Below are positions 24,558 through 32,507 of a stretch of DNA of 64,000 nt, one piece after another. The position numbers and the translations under genes are program-made. The notes beneath the pieces are model-generated. The model was not told the origin of the DNA and ran no database searches. It saw only the letters and a list, made by a program, of their open reading frames with translations. Where the stretch lies: NCBI RefSeq assembly GCF_003265305.2, contig NZ_CP033459.1, forward strand, positions 1,550,001 through 1,614,000. Direction: 5' to 3'. Positions within the stretch are counted from its first letter, which is position 1; the number at the start of each line of letters is the position of its first letter. Source of the stretch: Pseudoprevotella muciniphila (GTDB lineage: Bacteria; Bacteroidota; Bacteroidia; Bacteroidales; Bacteroidaceae).

Positions 24558-25145
24558 CCGCTTTTCCGTAGGAAATTCGGCATCTTCTGCAGTTTTGTTT
24601 GCGTCTTCGTGTTGTTTTTCTTCTGTTTTGTCGGATTTTTCTTTCTCTTTTTCCTTCTGAGCAACTTTCTTTCGCTTTTCTACGATGGCTCTGATTTTTT
24701 TCTCCGTCATGTCAACAAAGAGGGCGCGTTCGAGGTAAAGCAAGAAGAAATTAACTATGAGTAAGACTAAAAAAATCCCGATGAAAAGGAGCAAAACGGT
24801 TTTTATGTACCCCAAACCTGTCGTTTCTGCAGCATGGTTCAAATCCTCATAGGCAAGTACGAAATTGTCGTGCAGCGACAGGTTGTAGTGCGTCCACAAT
24901 TTGCGACAGGCTATGATGAACGGCGTTACATAGGCGAGCGAAAGAACGAATACAATTATTCGCCAAACTGTAGCCTTTTTCCATACCTTGTAAGCCATGT
25001 ATATGGGCAACAGCAGTGCCGTAAAGAGCAACACGGCAGGTTCGGCATAGATAAAGAGCACCGTGTTGAGTTCCTCGTAAGTCATCCCCAACAGGTGCGC
25101 CATTACCCACACTATGGCGCTGCATATCTTGAAAAGCAGGTTCAT
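24555..25145 (-). CDS. Four-helix membrane protein with charged C-terminal tail, unknown function
   Basis: 196 residues. Four hydrophobic segments can be placed at about 3-19, 28-51, 60-80 and 112-138. From about 145 the chain is very rich in Lys and Glu and probably forms a helix or coiled coil in the cytoplasm. No family was recognised. It lies between the sirtuin gene (18-base gap) and the DUF2723 gene on one strand, so the three may be co-expressed. Confidence 0.7.
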   Translation of the reverse strand: MNLLFKICSAIVWVMAHLLGMTYEELNTVLFIYAEPAVLLFTALLLPIYMAYKVWKKATVWRIIVFVLSLAYVTPFIIACRKLWTHYNLSLHDNFVLAYEDLNHAAETTGLGYIKTVLLLFIGIFLVLLIVNFFLLYLERALFVDMTEKKIRAIVEKRKKVAQKEKEKEKSDKTEEKQHEDANKTAEDAEFPTEKR

Positions 25146-25163
25146 CTTGTCCGAAACTCGCCG

Positions 25164-25868
25164 TTACAGCATTCTTTTTAATAGTTCTGCCGCTTTTGCT
25201 ACGCCTTTCGACGCTACATCCTGAATAACCTCAACATGTCTGCTTGAATTCACCTGCACAGGCTTGGGATCGACCAAAAGCACAGGCGCATCGGACTTGA
25301 CATAATGAATGAGACTTGCTGCAGGATAAACCACCAGTGATGTACCCACTATGAGGAGCGCATCGGCTTCTGACACCTCACGTGCTGCTGCATCGAGGTT
25401 AGGCACAGGTTCGCCGAAGAACACAATCCATGGGCGGAGCAATGAACCGTCCTCACACATCGTTCCGCGAGGCACTTCCCACTCTTCCGGCTGTAGCGTG
25501 CGAATATAACGAGGGTCGTTGGGGTTGCGGGTGGAACACATTTTCATCAGTTCGCCATGCAGGTGGATGACATTCGTGCTGCCTGCACGCTCGTGGAGGT
25601 CGTCCACATTCTGAGTAACCACCACCACTTCATAGTCATTCTCGAGAGCCGCCACATCATAATGTCCCTGATTGGGCTTGCCCGTGATGAGGTCGTGACG
25701 CAGGCTGTTGTAGAAATCCGTAACCATATCCGGATTGCGTTCCCACCCTTCGGGCGTTGCAACGTCTTCCACAGAATGTTTCTCCCAAAGTCCCTGAGAG
25801 TCTCTGAAAGTACTGAAACCACTTTCTGCGCTCATTCCGGCTCCGGTGAGCAAAACCAGTTTTTTCAT
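25164..25868 (-). CDS. NAD-dependent protein deacylase (sirtuin), reduced zinc site
   Basis: 234 residues from ATG 25868, which is supported by a promoter 23 bases upstream; longer in-frame extensions run through that promoter. It removes acyl groups from lysines using NAD. Motifs: Gly-Ala-Gly-Met-Ser-Ala-Glu-Ser-Gly (NAD loop), Phe-Arg-Asp, Thr-Gln-Asn-Val-Asp-Asp-Leu-His, the catalytic His in His-Leu-His-Gly, and later Leu-Leu-Arg-Pro-x-Ile-Val-Phe-Phe-Gly-Glu and Gly-Thr-Ser-Leu. Where most sirtuins have four zinc Cys in two CxxC pairs, only two isolated Cys are seen (Met-Cys-Ser-Thr and Met-Cys-Glu-Asp). Confidence 0.93.
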   Translation of the reverse strand: MKKLVLLTGAGMSAESGFSTFRDSQGLWEKHSVEDVATPEGWERNPDMVTDFYNSLRHDLITGKPNQGHYDVAALENDYEVVVVTQNVDDLHERAGSTNVIHLHGELMKMCSTRNPNDPRYIRTLQPEEWEVPRGTMCEDGSLLRPWIVFFGEPVPNLDAAAREVSEADALLIVGTSLVVYPAASLIHYVKSDAPVLLVDPKPVQVNSSRHVEVIQDVASKGVAKAAELLKRML

Positions 25869-25890
25869 CTTTCTCTTAATTTTGGTCTTA

Positions 25891-25921
25891 CAAAGATATG
25901 CATAAAATGAAAAACGGCAAA
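25891..25921 (-). promoter_or_regulatory. Promoter of the sirtuin gene
   Basis: TTTG at 25918-25921 and TATCTTTG at 25891-25898 on the minus strand, 19 bases apart: a near-perfect Bacteroidota promoter. It fixes the gene start at 25868. Confidence 0.75.
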
Positions 25922-25948
25922 GAGACGCCATTATTCCGAATAAATATG

Positions 25949-25956
25949 TAATTTTG
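25949..25956 (+). promoter_or_regulatory. Promoter -7 box of the first FKBP gene
   Basis: TAATTTTG, 33 bases before ATG 25990. An upstream in-frame ATG at 25954 lies inside this box, which argues for 25990 as the start. Confidence 0.55.
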
Positions 25957-25989
25957 CGCGCAAATTATATAAATAAGGACTTTTATTCT

Positions 25990-26583
25990 ATGAACAAATT
26001 AAGTTATGCACTCGGCATGAACATCGGCAGACAGTTCAGCGAGATGGGTGTTGAGAACTTTTCTGCCACAGACTTTGCACAGGCGGTGGCAGATGTGCTC
26101 GAAGGCAAGACGCCTGCTTTGACGCCTGCTGAGGCGCAGCAGCAACTGGAACTCTTCATTAAGGAACAAGAGGCTCGCGAAGCCAAGAAGGGCGAGGCAG
26201 CACGTAAGGTAGGCGAAGATTTCCTGGCAGAGAATGCCAAGCGCGAAGGCGTGAAAGTTACAGAAAGCGGACTGCAGTATATGGTACTTGAAGCCGGTCT
26301 CGGCAAGCACCCAAGTGCTACAGACAACGTGAAGTGCCATTATGAAGGACGGCTCATCGACGGCACGGTGTTCGACTCCAGTTATCGTCGCGGCGAACCT
26401 GCCACATTCCCACTCAATGGTGTCATCAGCGGTTGGACAGAAGGTCTGCAACTGATGGGCGAGGGTGCAAAGTTTCGCTTCTTCATTCCCTACAACCTGG
26501 CATACGGCTCACGCGGTGCAGGTGCCTCAATACCACCCTACGCGGCACTCATATTCGATGTGGAACTCATCCAAGTGCTCTGA
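25990..26583 (+). CDS. FKBP-type prolyl isomerase, cytoplasmic (FklB-like)
   Basis: 197 residues without a signal peptide. An N-terminal helical dimerisation domain (about 1-85, starting Leu-Ser-Tyr-Ala-Leu-Gly-Met) precedes the FKBP domain. The latter has Val-Lys-Cys-His-Tyr-Glu-Gly-x-Leu-Ile-Asp-Gly-Thr-Val-Phe-Asp-Ser-Ser, Val-Ile-Ser-Gly-Trp, and Ala-Tyr-Gly-Ser-Arg-Gly-Ala, the binding-pocket residues of the family. It catalyses cis-trans isomerisation at prolines and acts as a folding helper. It is the first of four consecutive FKBP genes and the only one predicted to stay in the cytoplasm. Confidence 0.93.
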   Translation: MNKLSYALGMNIGRQFSEMGVENFSATDFAQAVADVLEGKTPALTPAEAQQQLELFIKEQEAREAKKGEAARKVGEDFLAENAKREGVKVTESGLQYMVLEAGLGKHPSATDNVKCHYEGRLIDGTVFDSSYRRGEPATFPLNGVISGWTEGLQLMGEGAKFRFFIPYNLAYGSRGAGASIPPYAALIFDVELIQVL

Positions 26584-26630
26584 ATCGTCAAAAAGAACTG
26601 AAAAGAACTAAAAGATTAATAATTAGCATA

Positions 26631-27608
26631 ATGAAAAAGTTTATCATTCTCGCCATGACCGCAGTGTTTTCAGTAGGTTTCATGACCTCATGCGGCGGCG
26701 ACAAAAAAGAAGGCAGTGTGCCTAAAGAAGAAATCGACACCATCAGTTATTTGCTCGGTATGTCGCAAGCCATGCCCGAACAGATGAAGATGTACCTCAA
26801 TCAGGTAGGCAGCGACTCTACACACATTGATGACTTCATCAAGGGTATCAAGGACGGTATGAAGGAATTCGATGCTGAAGACAAGAAGGCGGTTGCCTAT
26901 TGCCTCGGTCTCCAGGCAGGTATTCAGTTCAAGCAACAGGCCTTCCCTGCTACAGAAGCACAGATTTTTGCTGCAGACACTACACAACACATCAACGAGC
27001 GTCTGTTTATCAATGGTCTCAAGGACGGTGCGGTGAAGAAGACCACGAAATATGTCATCAACGGCAAGAAGATGGATGCAACCGCTGCTCAGGAATACCT
27101 TAGCGAAAAGTTCAAGGTATTGGGCGAAAAGGCCAACGAGACTAAATTTGGCGACAACAAGAAAAAGAACGCAGAATACATGCAGAAGATAGCCAAGAAG
27201 GGCGGCATCAAGTCGTTGGGCTCGGGTGTGTACTATGAAGTAGTAAAGGAAGGCACAGGTGCCAAGATACAGACAGGCAAGTATGCGAAAGTAAAGTACA
27301 AGGGCGAACTCATCGATGGTAAGGTGTTCGACCAAAATATGGATGCCAACGAGCCCGCTCCAATGCCGGTAGGCAAGAACCAACTCGTGAAAGGCTTCGA
27401 ACTCGCACTCAAGAGCATGCCTATAGGTTCTACATGGAAGGTTTACATACCATCCGAAATGGCTTACGGCAGCAAGGGTGCAGGCGAAGTGATTCCGCCT
27501 TTCTCAGCCCTGATTTTCACTATCGAACTGGTGGGCGAGGCTGATGGACCGAAAGCACCACAGACACAACAGCCGATAGATATGCAACCCGTACAAAAAG
27601 CCAAATAA
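26631..27608 (+). CDS. FKBP-type prolyl isomerase lipoprotein
   Basis: 325 residues from ATG 26631, where a lipoprotein signal with Cys21 (Met-Thr-Ser-Cys) begins; the frame is open upstream into the previous gene but that part is not coding. A helical region (about 35-215) contains two segments like the FKBP N-terminal domain (Ile-Ser-Tyr-Leu-Leu-Gly; Ala-Tyr-Cys-Leu-Gly-Leu-Gln-Ala-Gly). The FKBP domain follows with Lys-Val-Lys-Tyr-Lys-Gly-Glu-Leu-Ile-Asp-Gly-Lys-Val-Phe-Asp and Ala-Tyr-Gly-Ser-Lys-Gly-Ala-Gly. A Gln/Pro/Lys tail ends the protein. Predicted membrane-anchored periplasmic chaperone. 47 bases separate it from the first FKBP gene. Confidence 0.92.
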   Translation: MKKFIILAMTAVFSVGFMTSCGGDKKEGSVPKEEIDTISYLLGMSQAMPEQMKMYLNQVGSDSTHIDDFIKGIKDGMKEFDAEDKKAVAYCLGLQAGIQFKQQAFPATEAQIFAADTTQHINERLFINGLKDGAVKKTTKYVINGKKMDATAAQEYLSEKFKVLGEKANETKFGDNKKKNAEYMQKIAKKGGIKSLGSGVYYEVVKEGTGAKIQTGKYAKVKYKGELIDGKVFDQNMDANEPAPMPVGKNQLVKGFELALKSMPIGSTWKVYIPSEMAYGSKGAGEVIPPFSALIFTIELVGEADGPKAPQTQQPIDMQPVQKAK

Positions 27609-27644
27609 AGTTGATTCAAAATCGCTGAACATATTTTACAATAG

Positions 27645-27680
27645 AAAGGTCTGCTGCATTAGTGCTATGCAGACCTTTTT
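27645..27680 (+). terminator. Terminator between the second and third FKBP genes
   Basis: AAAGGTCTGC (27645-27654) pairs with GCAGACCTTT (27669-27678), followed by further T. The third FKBP gene starts 14 bases later, so readthrough or another promoter must feed it. Confidence 0.75.
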
Positions 27681-27693
27681 AAAACCACTTACA

Positions 27694-28569
27694 ATGAAAC
27701 GTTTTGTATCTGTATTGCTTATTGGCATCGCATTGTGTTTCGCTTCGTGCAAGCACGAACTGAACATTCCTGAGGCGCAACTGAAGAGCAATCTCGACAC
27801 ACTGAGTTACTGTCTGGGCGTGTTCGAAGCCATCAGCAGCGAATCATTTAACAATCATCTCTCCTACAACCAAATCAGTGAAGACAACGCTTACGACGTT
27901 CTCAATGGGCTGTATGCAGGCATAAGCAACAAGGAAAAGGAAGACCAGGGAAGCCCTGAGGCAGATGAAGCCTACGGACTGGGATTTCAGATGGGCGAAC
28001 AACTTCAGAAGTCGCGCATCTACAGCACAGAGAAAATGATAGGCCTTGGCGAGAAAGAACACCTCAGCGCTGACATCATGGCACGTGGCTTTGCAGACAA
28101 TGCCCTTGGAAAAGTTACGTTGCAAATAGACGGCAAGGTACTCGACAGAGATGGCGCGGAGAAAACAGGCGACCGCATCATACAAAGTATTTCAGCAAGA
28201 ATAAACAGCGAGAAATACAGTAACAAAGAAGGTGTGAAGCCACTTTCTGACGGCATCTACTATCGCGTCATCAAGGAAGGCAATGGTCCTAAACCGAAGG
28301 CAGACAGCAACGTGGAAATCATCTACGAAGGGCGACTATACGATGGATCTGAATTCGATGCCACATCGCGCCACGATACGCCCACATCTACGCTCAACCT
28401 CGGGAAAGTCATCCCGGGCTGGCGTAAAGCCATGATGGCTATGCCTGTCGGCTCGAAGTGGGAAATATACATCCCCTCCAAAGAAGCCTACGGAGAAAAA
28501 GGAATTCCCGGCAGCATACCTCCTTACGCTTCGCTCATCTTTACCATAGATTTCATTTCTATAAAATAA
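27694..28569 (+). CDS. FKBP-type prolyl isomerase lipoprotein
   Basis: 291 residues from ATG 27694; an upstream ATG at 27667 lies within the terminator stem and is rejected. Signal peptide with lipid-attachment Cys (Phe-Ala-Ser-Cys, about residue 18). The N-terminal domain has Leu-Ser-Tyr-Cys-Leu-Gly and Ala-Tyr-Gly-Leu-Gly-Phe-Gln-Met-Gly. The FKBP domain has Val-Glu-Ile-Ile-Tyr-Glu-Gly-Arg-Leu-Tyr-Asp-Gly-Ser-Glu-Phe-Asp-Ala-Thr, Val-Ile-Pro-Gly-Trp and Ala-Tyr-Gly-Glu-Lys-Gly. Sequence is clearly different from its neighbours, so the array is old rather than a recent duplication. 20 bases from the next gene. Confidence 0.92.
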   Translation: MKRFVSVLLIGIALCFASCKHELNIPEAQLKSNLDTLSYCLGVFEAISSESFNNHLSYNQISEDNAYDVLNGLYAGISNKEKEDQGSPEADEAYGLGFQMGEQLQKSRIYSTEKMIGLGEKEHLSADIMARGFADNALGKVTLQIDGKVLDRDGAEKTGDRIIQSISARINSEKYSNKEGVKPLSDGIYYRVIKEGNGPKPKADSNVEIIYEGRLYDGSEFDATSRHDTPTSTLNLGKVIPGWRKAMMAMPVGSKWEIYIPSKEAYGEKGIPGSIPPYASLIFTIDFISIK

Positions 28570-28589
28570 TATTCACATAATAAAAAACA

Positions 28590-29492
28590 ATGAAAATCAA
28601 AACATTAGCCATCGTTGCACTCGCACTGCTGTGCACCGGCACTGTATCGGCACAAAAGAAAAAAAACTCCAAAAAGGCAGAAGCCGTGGTCAAGGCGGAA
28701 ACGCTCACACCGGCTACACCCGTCATTAGCGTTCAGCCCGTTCCGGCAGACTCCTTCAGTTATGCTGTAGGTGTGGCACAGAGCACCGGGTTGAAAACCT
28801 ACATCAAGAATTCCTTAGGTGTGGAGGATGCCTACATGGGCGACTTCCTCCGCGGTTTGCAAGAGCCCTACAACGAGGAACACATCAACAAATACAAAGC
28901 GTATGCAGCAGGCCTTGAAATTGCCAGACAGAACGAGGAAATCGTTTACAAGGCGATGAACAAACAGGCTACAGGCAGCGAGACTTCCGACTATCTGATT
29001 AAGGATCTCTACAACAAAGGTCTCGTAGAAGGTCTGCAAGGCACTGCTACATTGAAGGAAGACAGCGCAGTAGCCATTGCAGAGCGCCAGTTCAAATATC
29101 AACAGGAGGTTTACAAAAACCTCAACTTGCAATGGCTGGAAGAAAACAGCAAGAAAGAAGGTGTCAACACCTTCCCCAACGGCCTGCAATACAAGATTCT
29201 GACCAAAGGCGCGGGAGTAGTAGCCACCGACACAAACACTGTGGAAGTGAACTATGAGGGCCAACTCATCGACGGCACGGTGTTCGACTCCAGTTACAAA
29301 CGCGGCAAGTCGGCAAGTTTCAAGCCCACACAAGTCATTAAGGGCTGGTCGCAAGCACTCACCATGATGCCCGAAGGCAGTGTGTGGGAACTCTACATCC
29401 CCTACGACCTTGCATACGGAGAGCGTGGTAATCAGAACATCCCCGGATACAGCACACTCATCTTCAAGGTGGAAATCATCAAGGTGAAATAA
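28590..29492 (+). CDS. FKBP-type prolyl isomerase, periplasmic
   Basis: 300 residues. The signal peptide is of type I, cleaved after Val-Ser-Ala, followed by a Lys-rich segment. The helical N-terminal domain begins at Phe-Ser-Tyr-Ala-Val-Gly-Val-Ala-Gln (about 53). The FKBP domain (about 195-300) has Val-Glu-Val-Asn-Tyr-Glu-Gly-Gln-Leu-Ile-Asp-Gly-Thr-Val-Phe-Asp-Ser-Ser, Val-Ile-Lys-Gly-Trp and Ala-Tyr-Gly-Glu-Arg-Gly. This last part is close to the first FKBP of the array. It is the fourth and last FKBP gene; a strong terminator follows. Confidence 0.92.
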   Translation: MKIKTLAIVALALLCTGTVSAQKKKNSKKAEAVVKAETLTPATPVISVQPVPADSFSYAVGVAQSTGLKTYIKNSLGVEDAYMGDFLRGLQEPYNEEHINKYKAYAAGLEIARQNEEIVYKAMNKQATGSETSDYLIKDLYNKGLVEGLQGTATLKEDSAVAIAERQFKYQQEVYKNLNLQWLEENSKKEGVNTFPNGLQYKILTKGAGVVATDTNTVEVNYEGQLIDGTVFDSSYKRGKSASFKPTQVIKGWSQALTMMPEGSVWELYIPYDLAYGERGNQNIPGYSTLIFKVEIIKVK

Positions 29493-29516
29493 ATATTCTT
29501 TTTAACAAATCGAAAC

Positions 29517-29551
29517 AAGCGCATGGCAGAACTGCCATGCGCTTTAATTTT
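29517..29551 (+). terminator. Terminator of the FKBP array
   Basis: A 13-bp perfect stem AAGCGCATGGCAG/CTGCCATGCGCTT with a very short loop, followed by TAATTTT. Confidence 0.85.
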
Positions 29552-29670
29552 GCCTATTGATATTTGTAATCTTTTTGTAACAAAGTATGACCTTAAATTG
29601 AATACCAAAGTATTTATATTTGCAGCGATAAAAGGAATATTTAGTATTAACATCAAAAACATATTGGATT

Positions 29671-30120
29671 ATGAAACTAAACTTATTAAGATTTGCTATC
29701 GTAGCCATCTTGTTGGCTGTTGTGAACACTGCACCGTGTTCGTCGCAAAATTCCAATCAGTTTCCTACTAAATTACCTGCAACAGCTCAGGCCATAGTGG
29801 ATAAACACTTTGCCGGAAAGAGTGTCGTTCTCGTAACTCAGGAAATGGAGTTTGTTCGCCGCTATTATGTGGTGGTATTCTCAGATGGAACCAAGATAAA
29901 GTTTGATTCCCGAGGTATTTGGGACGAGATAGACTGCCATCGTAGCCCTGTCCCTGAAGCACTCATCCCTCGTCCTATCCTCGATTTCGTAAAAAAACAC
30001 TATCCAGGGGTCTTCGTCACAGAAATAGATCGAGAAACACGTGGCTATGATGTAGAACTCTCTAACGGCATTGACATTGAGTTCAATAAAAACTTCCAAG
30101 TACGTGAAATTGATACTTAG
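29671..30120 (+). CDS. Exported PepSY-like (DUF2874) protein
   Basis: 149 residues with a signal peptide (cleavage near Cys-Ser-Ser-Gln, about 26). Two tandem beta-alpha-beta-beta units are visible: Tyr-Val-Val-Val-Phe-Ser-Asp-Gly-Thr-Lys-Ile-Lys-Phe and Tyr-Asp-Val-Glu-Leu-Ser-Asn-Gly-Ile-Asp-Ile-Glu-Phe. Each comes after an Ile-x-x-x-Val/Phe-x-x-His/Lys-Tyr-Pro-type helix. This is the PepSY-like DUF2874 arrangement found in many small periplasmic Bacteroidota proteins. No enzymatic role is known to me. A TATATTTG box at 29615-29622 may be its promoter. It precedes a second PepSY-like gene and faces a two-component operon. Confidence 0.8.
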   Translation: MKLNLLRFAIVAILLAVVNTAPCSSQNSNQFPTKLPATAQAIVDKHFAGKSVVLVTQEMEFVRRYYVVVFSDGTKIKFDSRGIWDEIDCHRSPVPEALIPRPILDFVKKHYPGVFVTEIDRETRGYDVELSNGIDIEFNKNFQVREIDT

Positions 30121-30198
30121 TAATAATCCTTCTCTTCAAGAGACTCATAAAAATAAACAAATCCTAATAACTAATAAACATTCAAAACAATAATCAAG

Positions 30199-30642
30199 AT
30201 GAAAAAGATATTTTCCCTTATGGCTTTCTGCCTCTGCTTATCAACATTCTCCTTCTATTCGTGCAACGATGATAACGACGATATGGTAGGACCAGAAGTA
30301 GATGCAGCAGTTGCTACATTCCAAGCTAAATATCCAACTTGCAAAGTAGCAAAATGGGAATGGGAGAGCGGCTATCTGAAAGCCGAATTTATAAAAGACA
30401 GCCGTGAGGCAGAGGCTTATTTCAACACCGATGGGACATGGGTTAGGACTGTTACAGAACTCCTTCCTATTGACCTTCCCCAAGCGGCTATTGACTACAT
30501 CAATACGAACTATCCTGACCGCCGCACGAGGGATGTAGATTTGGTGGAGACACCTGAAAACTCAATGTACTTAGTTGAACTCGAAAAGAGCAAAACTGCC
30601 GACATATACCTACGCTTTGCCACTGACGGCACACTGCTCTGA
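30199..30642 (+). CDS. PepSY-like (DUF2874) lipoprotein
   Basis: 147 residues with lipid-attachment Cys22 (Phe-Tyr-Ser-Cys) followed by Asn-Asp-Asp-Asn-Asp-Asp, an acidic stretch consistent with surface display. The fold pattern is as in the neighbouring gene: Phe-Gln-Ala-Lys-Tyr-Pro helix ends, Trp-Glu-Trp-Glu-Ser-Gly-Tyr-Leu-Lys-Ala-Glu-Phe strands, a Phe-Asn-Thr-Asp-Gly-Thr-Trp turn and a second Tyr-Ile-Asn-Thr-Asn-Tyr-Pro helix. Such proteins are sometimes labelled beta-lactamase-inhibitor-like because of the fold; that activity is not implied. 78 bases after the first PepSY-like gene. Confidence 0.8.
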   Translation: MKKIFSLMAFCLCLSTFSFYSCNDDNDDMVGPEVDAAVATFQAKYPTCKVAKWEWESGYLKAEFIKDSREAEAYFNTDGTWVRTVTELLPIDLPQAAIDYINTNYPDRRTRDVDLVETPENSMYLVELEKSKTADIYLRFATDGTLL

Positions 30643-30683
30643 TCAGACGCAGGAAAGAGGCGATTCCTCTCTGCTTCTTAGGA

Positions 30684-30744
30684 TAATTTTTTTAGGAGTT
30701 GATAGTTGCACCAACCAAGGCGTAACTTCAGCTCCTAAATTATG
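30684..30744. terminator. Bidirectional terminator between PepSY and kinase genes
   Basis: TTTAGGAG (30691-30698) pairs with CTCCTAAA (30732-30739), flanked by a T-run on the left and ATTAT on the right, in the gap between two convergent genes. A smaller AGAGG/CCTCT hairpin sits at 30656-30670. Confidence 0.6.
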
Positions 30745-30762
30745 ACTGACTGACGATAGATT

Positions 30763-31731
30763 TCAAGACGGTATCGGCAAGGAGAAACTGATATGTAGCC
30801 CTCCTCCAGACGATTGAGAGGCGGAGATTGTTCCGCCATGAAGGAGCACAGCATTCTTGACTATGGCAAGCCCAAGCCCTGTACCTCCCATAGATCTGCT
30901 GCGCCCTTTGTCAATGCGATAAAAGCGATCAAAGATGTGGTCCAAGTGTGCTTCGGGCACTCCCACACCATTATCTCTGAAAGAGAAGTGCCAGGATTGT
31001 CCATCTGTAACTCCATTGGAAGACTGAGAAGGAAACTTGGTAGCACTTATCTCTATGGTAGTGCCATTTCCTGCATAGTTTATGGCGTTCTCAAACAGAT
31101 TGCGAAAAATGCTATAGAGGAGTTCAGGATTGCCCATGACTATAATGTCCGATGGCAGACAATCGCGTAAATTCATCTGTCGCTCATGAAGCCTGAATGC
31201 CACTTCCGTGCCTATATCTGCTACTAAAGCGGAAATATCCACTCGCTCTCGCCTAAGTTGATCTGAGGCATAGTCCATACGATTAAGCGTACTCAGGTCG
31301 GTAAGCAAGGCTGAAAGTCGCTGGGCCTGAAAATTCGTGCGTGCTATGAATTGACGTTGTTGCTCTTCACTTATGTTAGGATTTGTCATCAATGTTTCAG
31401 TAAAGCCAAGTATGCTTGCCACAGGAGTTTTTAGTTCGTGCGAGATGTTTTGTGTCATCTGACGTCGCGTTTCTGCTACTTGCTCATCTTGTTGCTGGCG
31501 AATGCGCCAATCCATTCTTTGTGCATAATAATGGAGCAGCCATCCGAGTCCAAACAGCATCAACACTGCCACTAACATCAGGTGCCACTCTATGGGTTCA
31601 TCGAGAGGTTGGAAGTTGTGGCGACCGTAATCATCGAATAGTATGAAAATGGCGATGAAAACGATAAAAATAGTCATCACACTCCAAAACATCTTCCTTC
31701 CTTCGGTCAGATTCTTTTTCTTCATTTTCAT
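30763..31731 (-). CDS. Sensor histidine kinase (PhoR-like)
   Basis: 322 residues from ATG 31731, whose ATGA overlaps the response-regulator stop, a classic coupled start. Two membrane helices (about 13-32 and 48-66) enclose only a short external loop, so there is no real periplasmic sensor domain. The HisKA domain has Ile-Ser-His-Glu-Leu-Lys-Thr-Pro with the phospho-accepting His. The ATPase domain has Asn-Leu-Phe-Glu-Asn-Ala-Ile-Asn-Tyr (N box), Asp-Asn-Gly-Val-Gly-Val (G1) and Gly-Gly-Thr-Gly-Leu-Gly-Leu (G2). It phosphorylates the adjacent regulator. The Na/phosphate cotransporter gene just upstream suggests a phosphate-linked signal (inference). Confidence 0.93.
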   Translation of the reverse strand: MKMKKKNLTEGRKMFWSVMTIFIVFIAIFILFDDYGRHNFQPLDEPIEWHLMLVAVLMLFGLGWLLHYYAQRMDWRIRQQQDEQVAETRRQMTQNISHELKTPVASILGFTETLMTNPNISEEQQRQFIARTNFQAQRLSALLTDLSTLNRMDYASDQLRRERVDISALVADIGTEVAFRLHERQMNLRDCLPSDIIVMGNPELLYSIFRNLFENAINYAGNGTTIEISATKFPSQSSNGVTDGQSWHFSFRDNGVGVPEAHLDHIFDRFYRIDKGRSRSMGGTGLGLAIVKNAVLLHGGTISASQSSGGGLHISFSLPIPS

Positions 31732-32453
31732 TCTTTTGTGGGTTGAAAACAATATCCAAAGCCCGACTTGGTAATGATGCAATCACCATAACGTTCTATT
31801 TTCTTACGTAGTCTGGCAATCGCTACATCAACCGAACGATTGGTAACAACAACATCTCTTGGCCAGACAGACTCCAATATCTGTTGACGAGAATACACCT
31901 TACTTTGATGACTGAGAAGAAGCAGGAGCAAGTCCCATTCTGTCCGGGTCAACCCCACAATCTTTCCATCAACAGTTAATGTTTTTGTGTCCAGATGCAT
32001 TTCCAAAGTATCGTATGCTATCAGATTAGAAACATCATGGCTTTCCTTTGTCTTTCGTGTCTGAACTCTATTGAGAACAGCCTTTACCCTTGCCAACACT
32101 TCTCGCACAGAAAAAGGTTTTGCCACGTAGTCGTCAGCCCCCAAACTAAAACCGCGCAGGGTGTCTTCCTCTGTATCCTTGGCTGTAATGAAGATGATGG
32201 GGATTTGCTTTGTTTGTTCATCGGCTCTCAGTTGCTCAGCTAATTCAAAACCCGATTTACCGGTCAGCATCACATCTAAAAGCAGTAGGTGGAATCCTTT
32301 TTCCTGATACTCGGCATCTTGCAAAATTTCCTTTGCCTGTTCTGCCGACATTGCAGTAACGGTGTCATATCCTGCGGCAGCAAGATTGAATGAGAGTATC
32401 TCACACAAATCTGGCTCGTCGTCCACCACCAAAATTTTTTTCTTTTCTGTCAT
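31728..32453 (-). CDS. OmpR/PhoB-family response regulator
   Basis: 241 residues. The receiver domain (about 5-122) has the acidic Asp-Asp-Glu pocket near the N terminus, the phospho-accepting Asp in Leu-Leu-Leu-Asp-Val-Met-Leu and the Lys in Ala-Lys-Pro-Phe. The winged-helix DNA-binding domain (about 140-238) shows Leu-Thr-Arg-Thr-Glu-Trp-Asp-Leu-Leu and Val-Asp-Val-Ala-Ile-Ala-Arg-Leu-Arg-Lys-Lys-Ile. It is the transcription factor of the pair, and its stop overlaps the kinase start by four bases. The Na/phosphate cotransporter lies 54 bases upstream on the same strand and may be a target. Confidence 0.95.
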   Translation of the reverse strand: MTEKKKILVVDDEPDLCEILSFNLAAAGYDTVTAMSAEQAKEILQDAEYQEKGFHLLLLDVMLTGKSGFELAEQLRADEQTKQIPIIFITAKDTEEDTLRGFSLGADDYVAKPFSVREVLARVKAVLNRVQTRKTKESHDVSNLIAYDTLEMHLDTKTLTVDGKIVGLTRTEWDLLLLLLSHQSKVYSRQQILESVWPRDVVVTNRSVDVAIARLRKKIERYGDCIITKSGFGYCFQPTKE

Positions 32454-32507
32454 AGTTGCAAAAATGCGAAAAACATTTCACATTTTCATATTTCAAACGC
32501 TTTTAAA

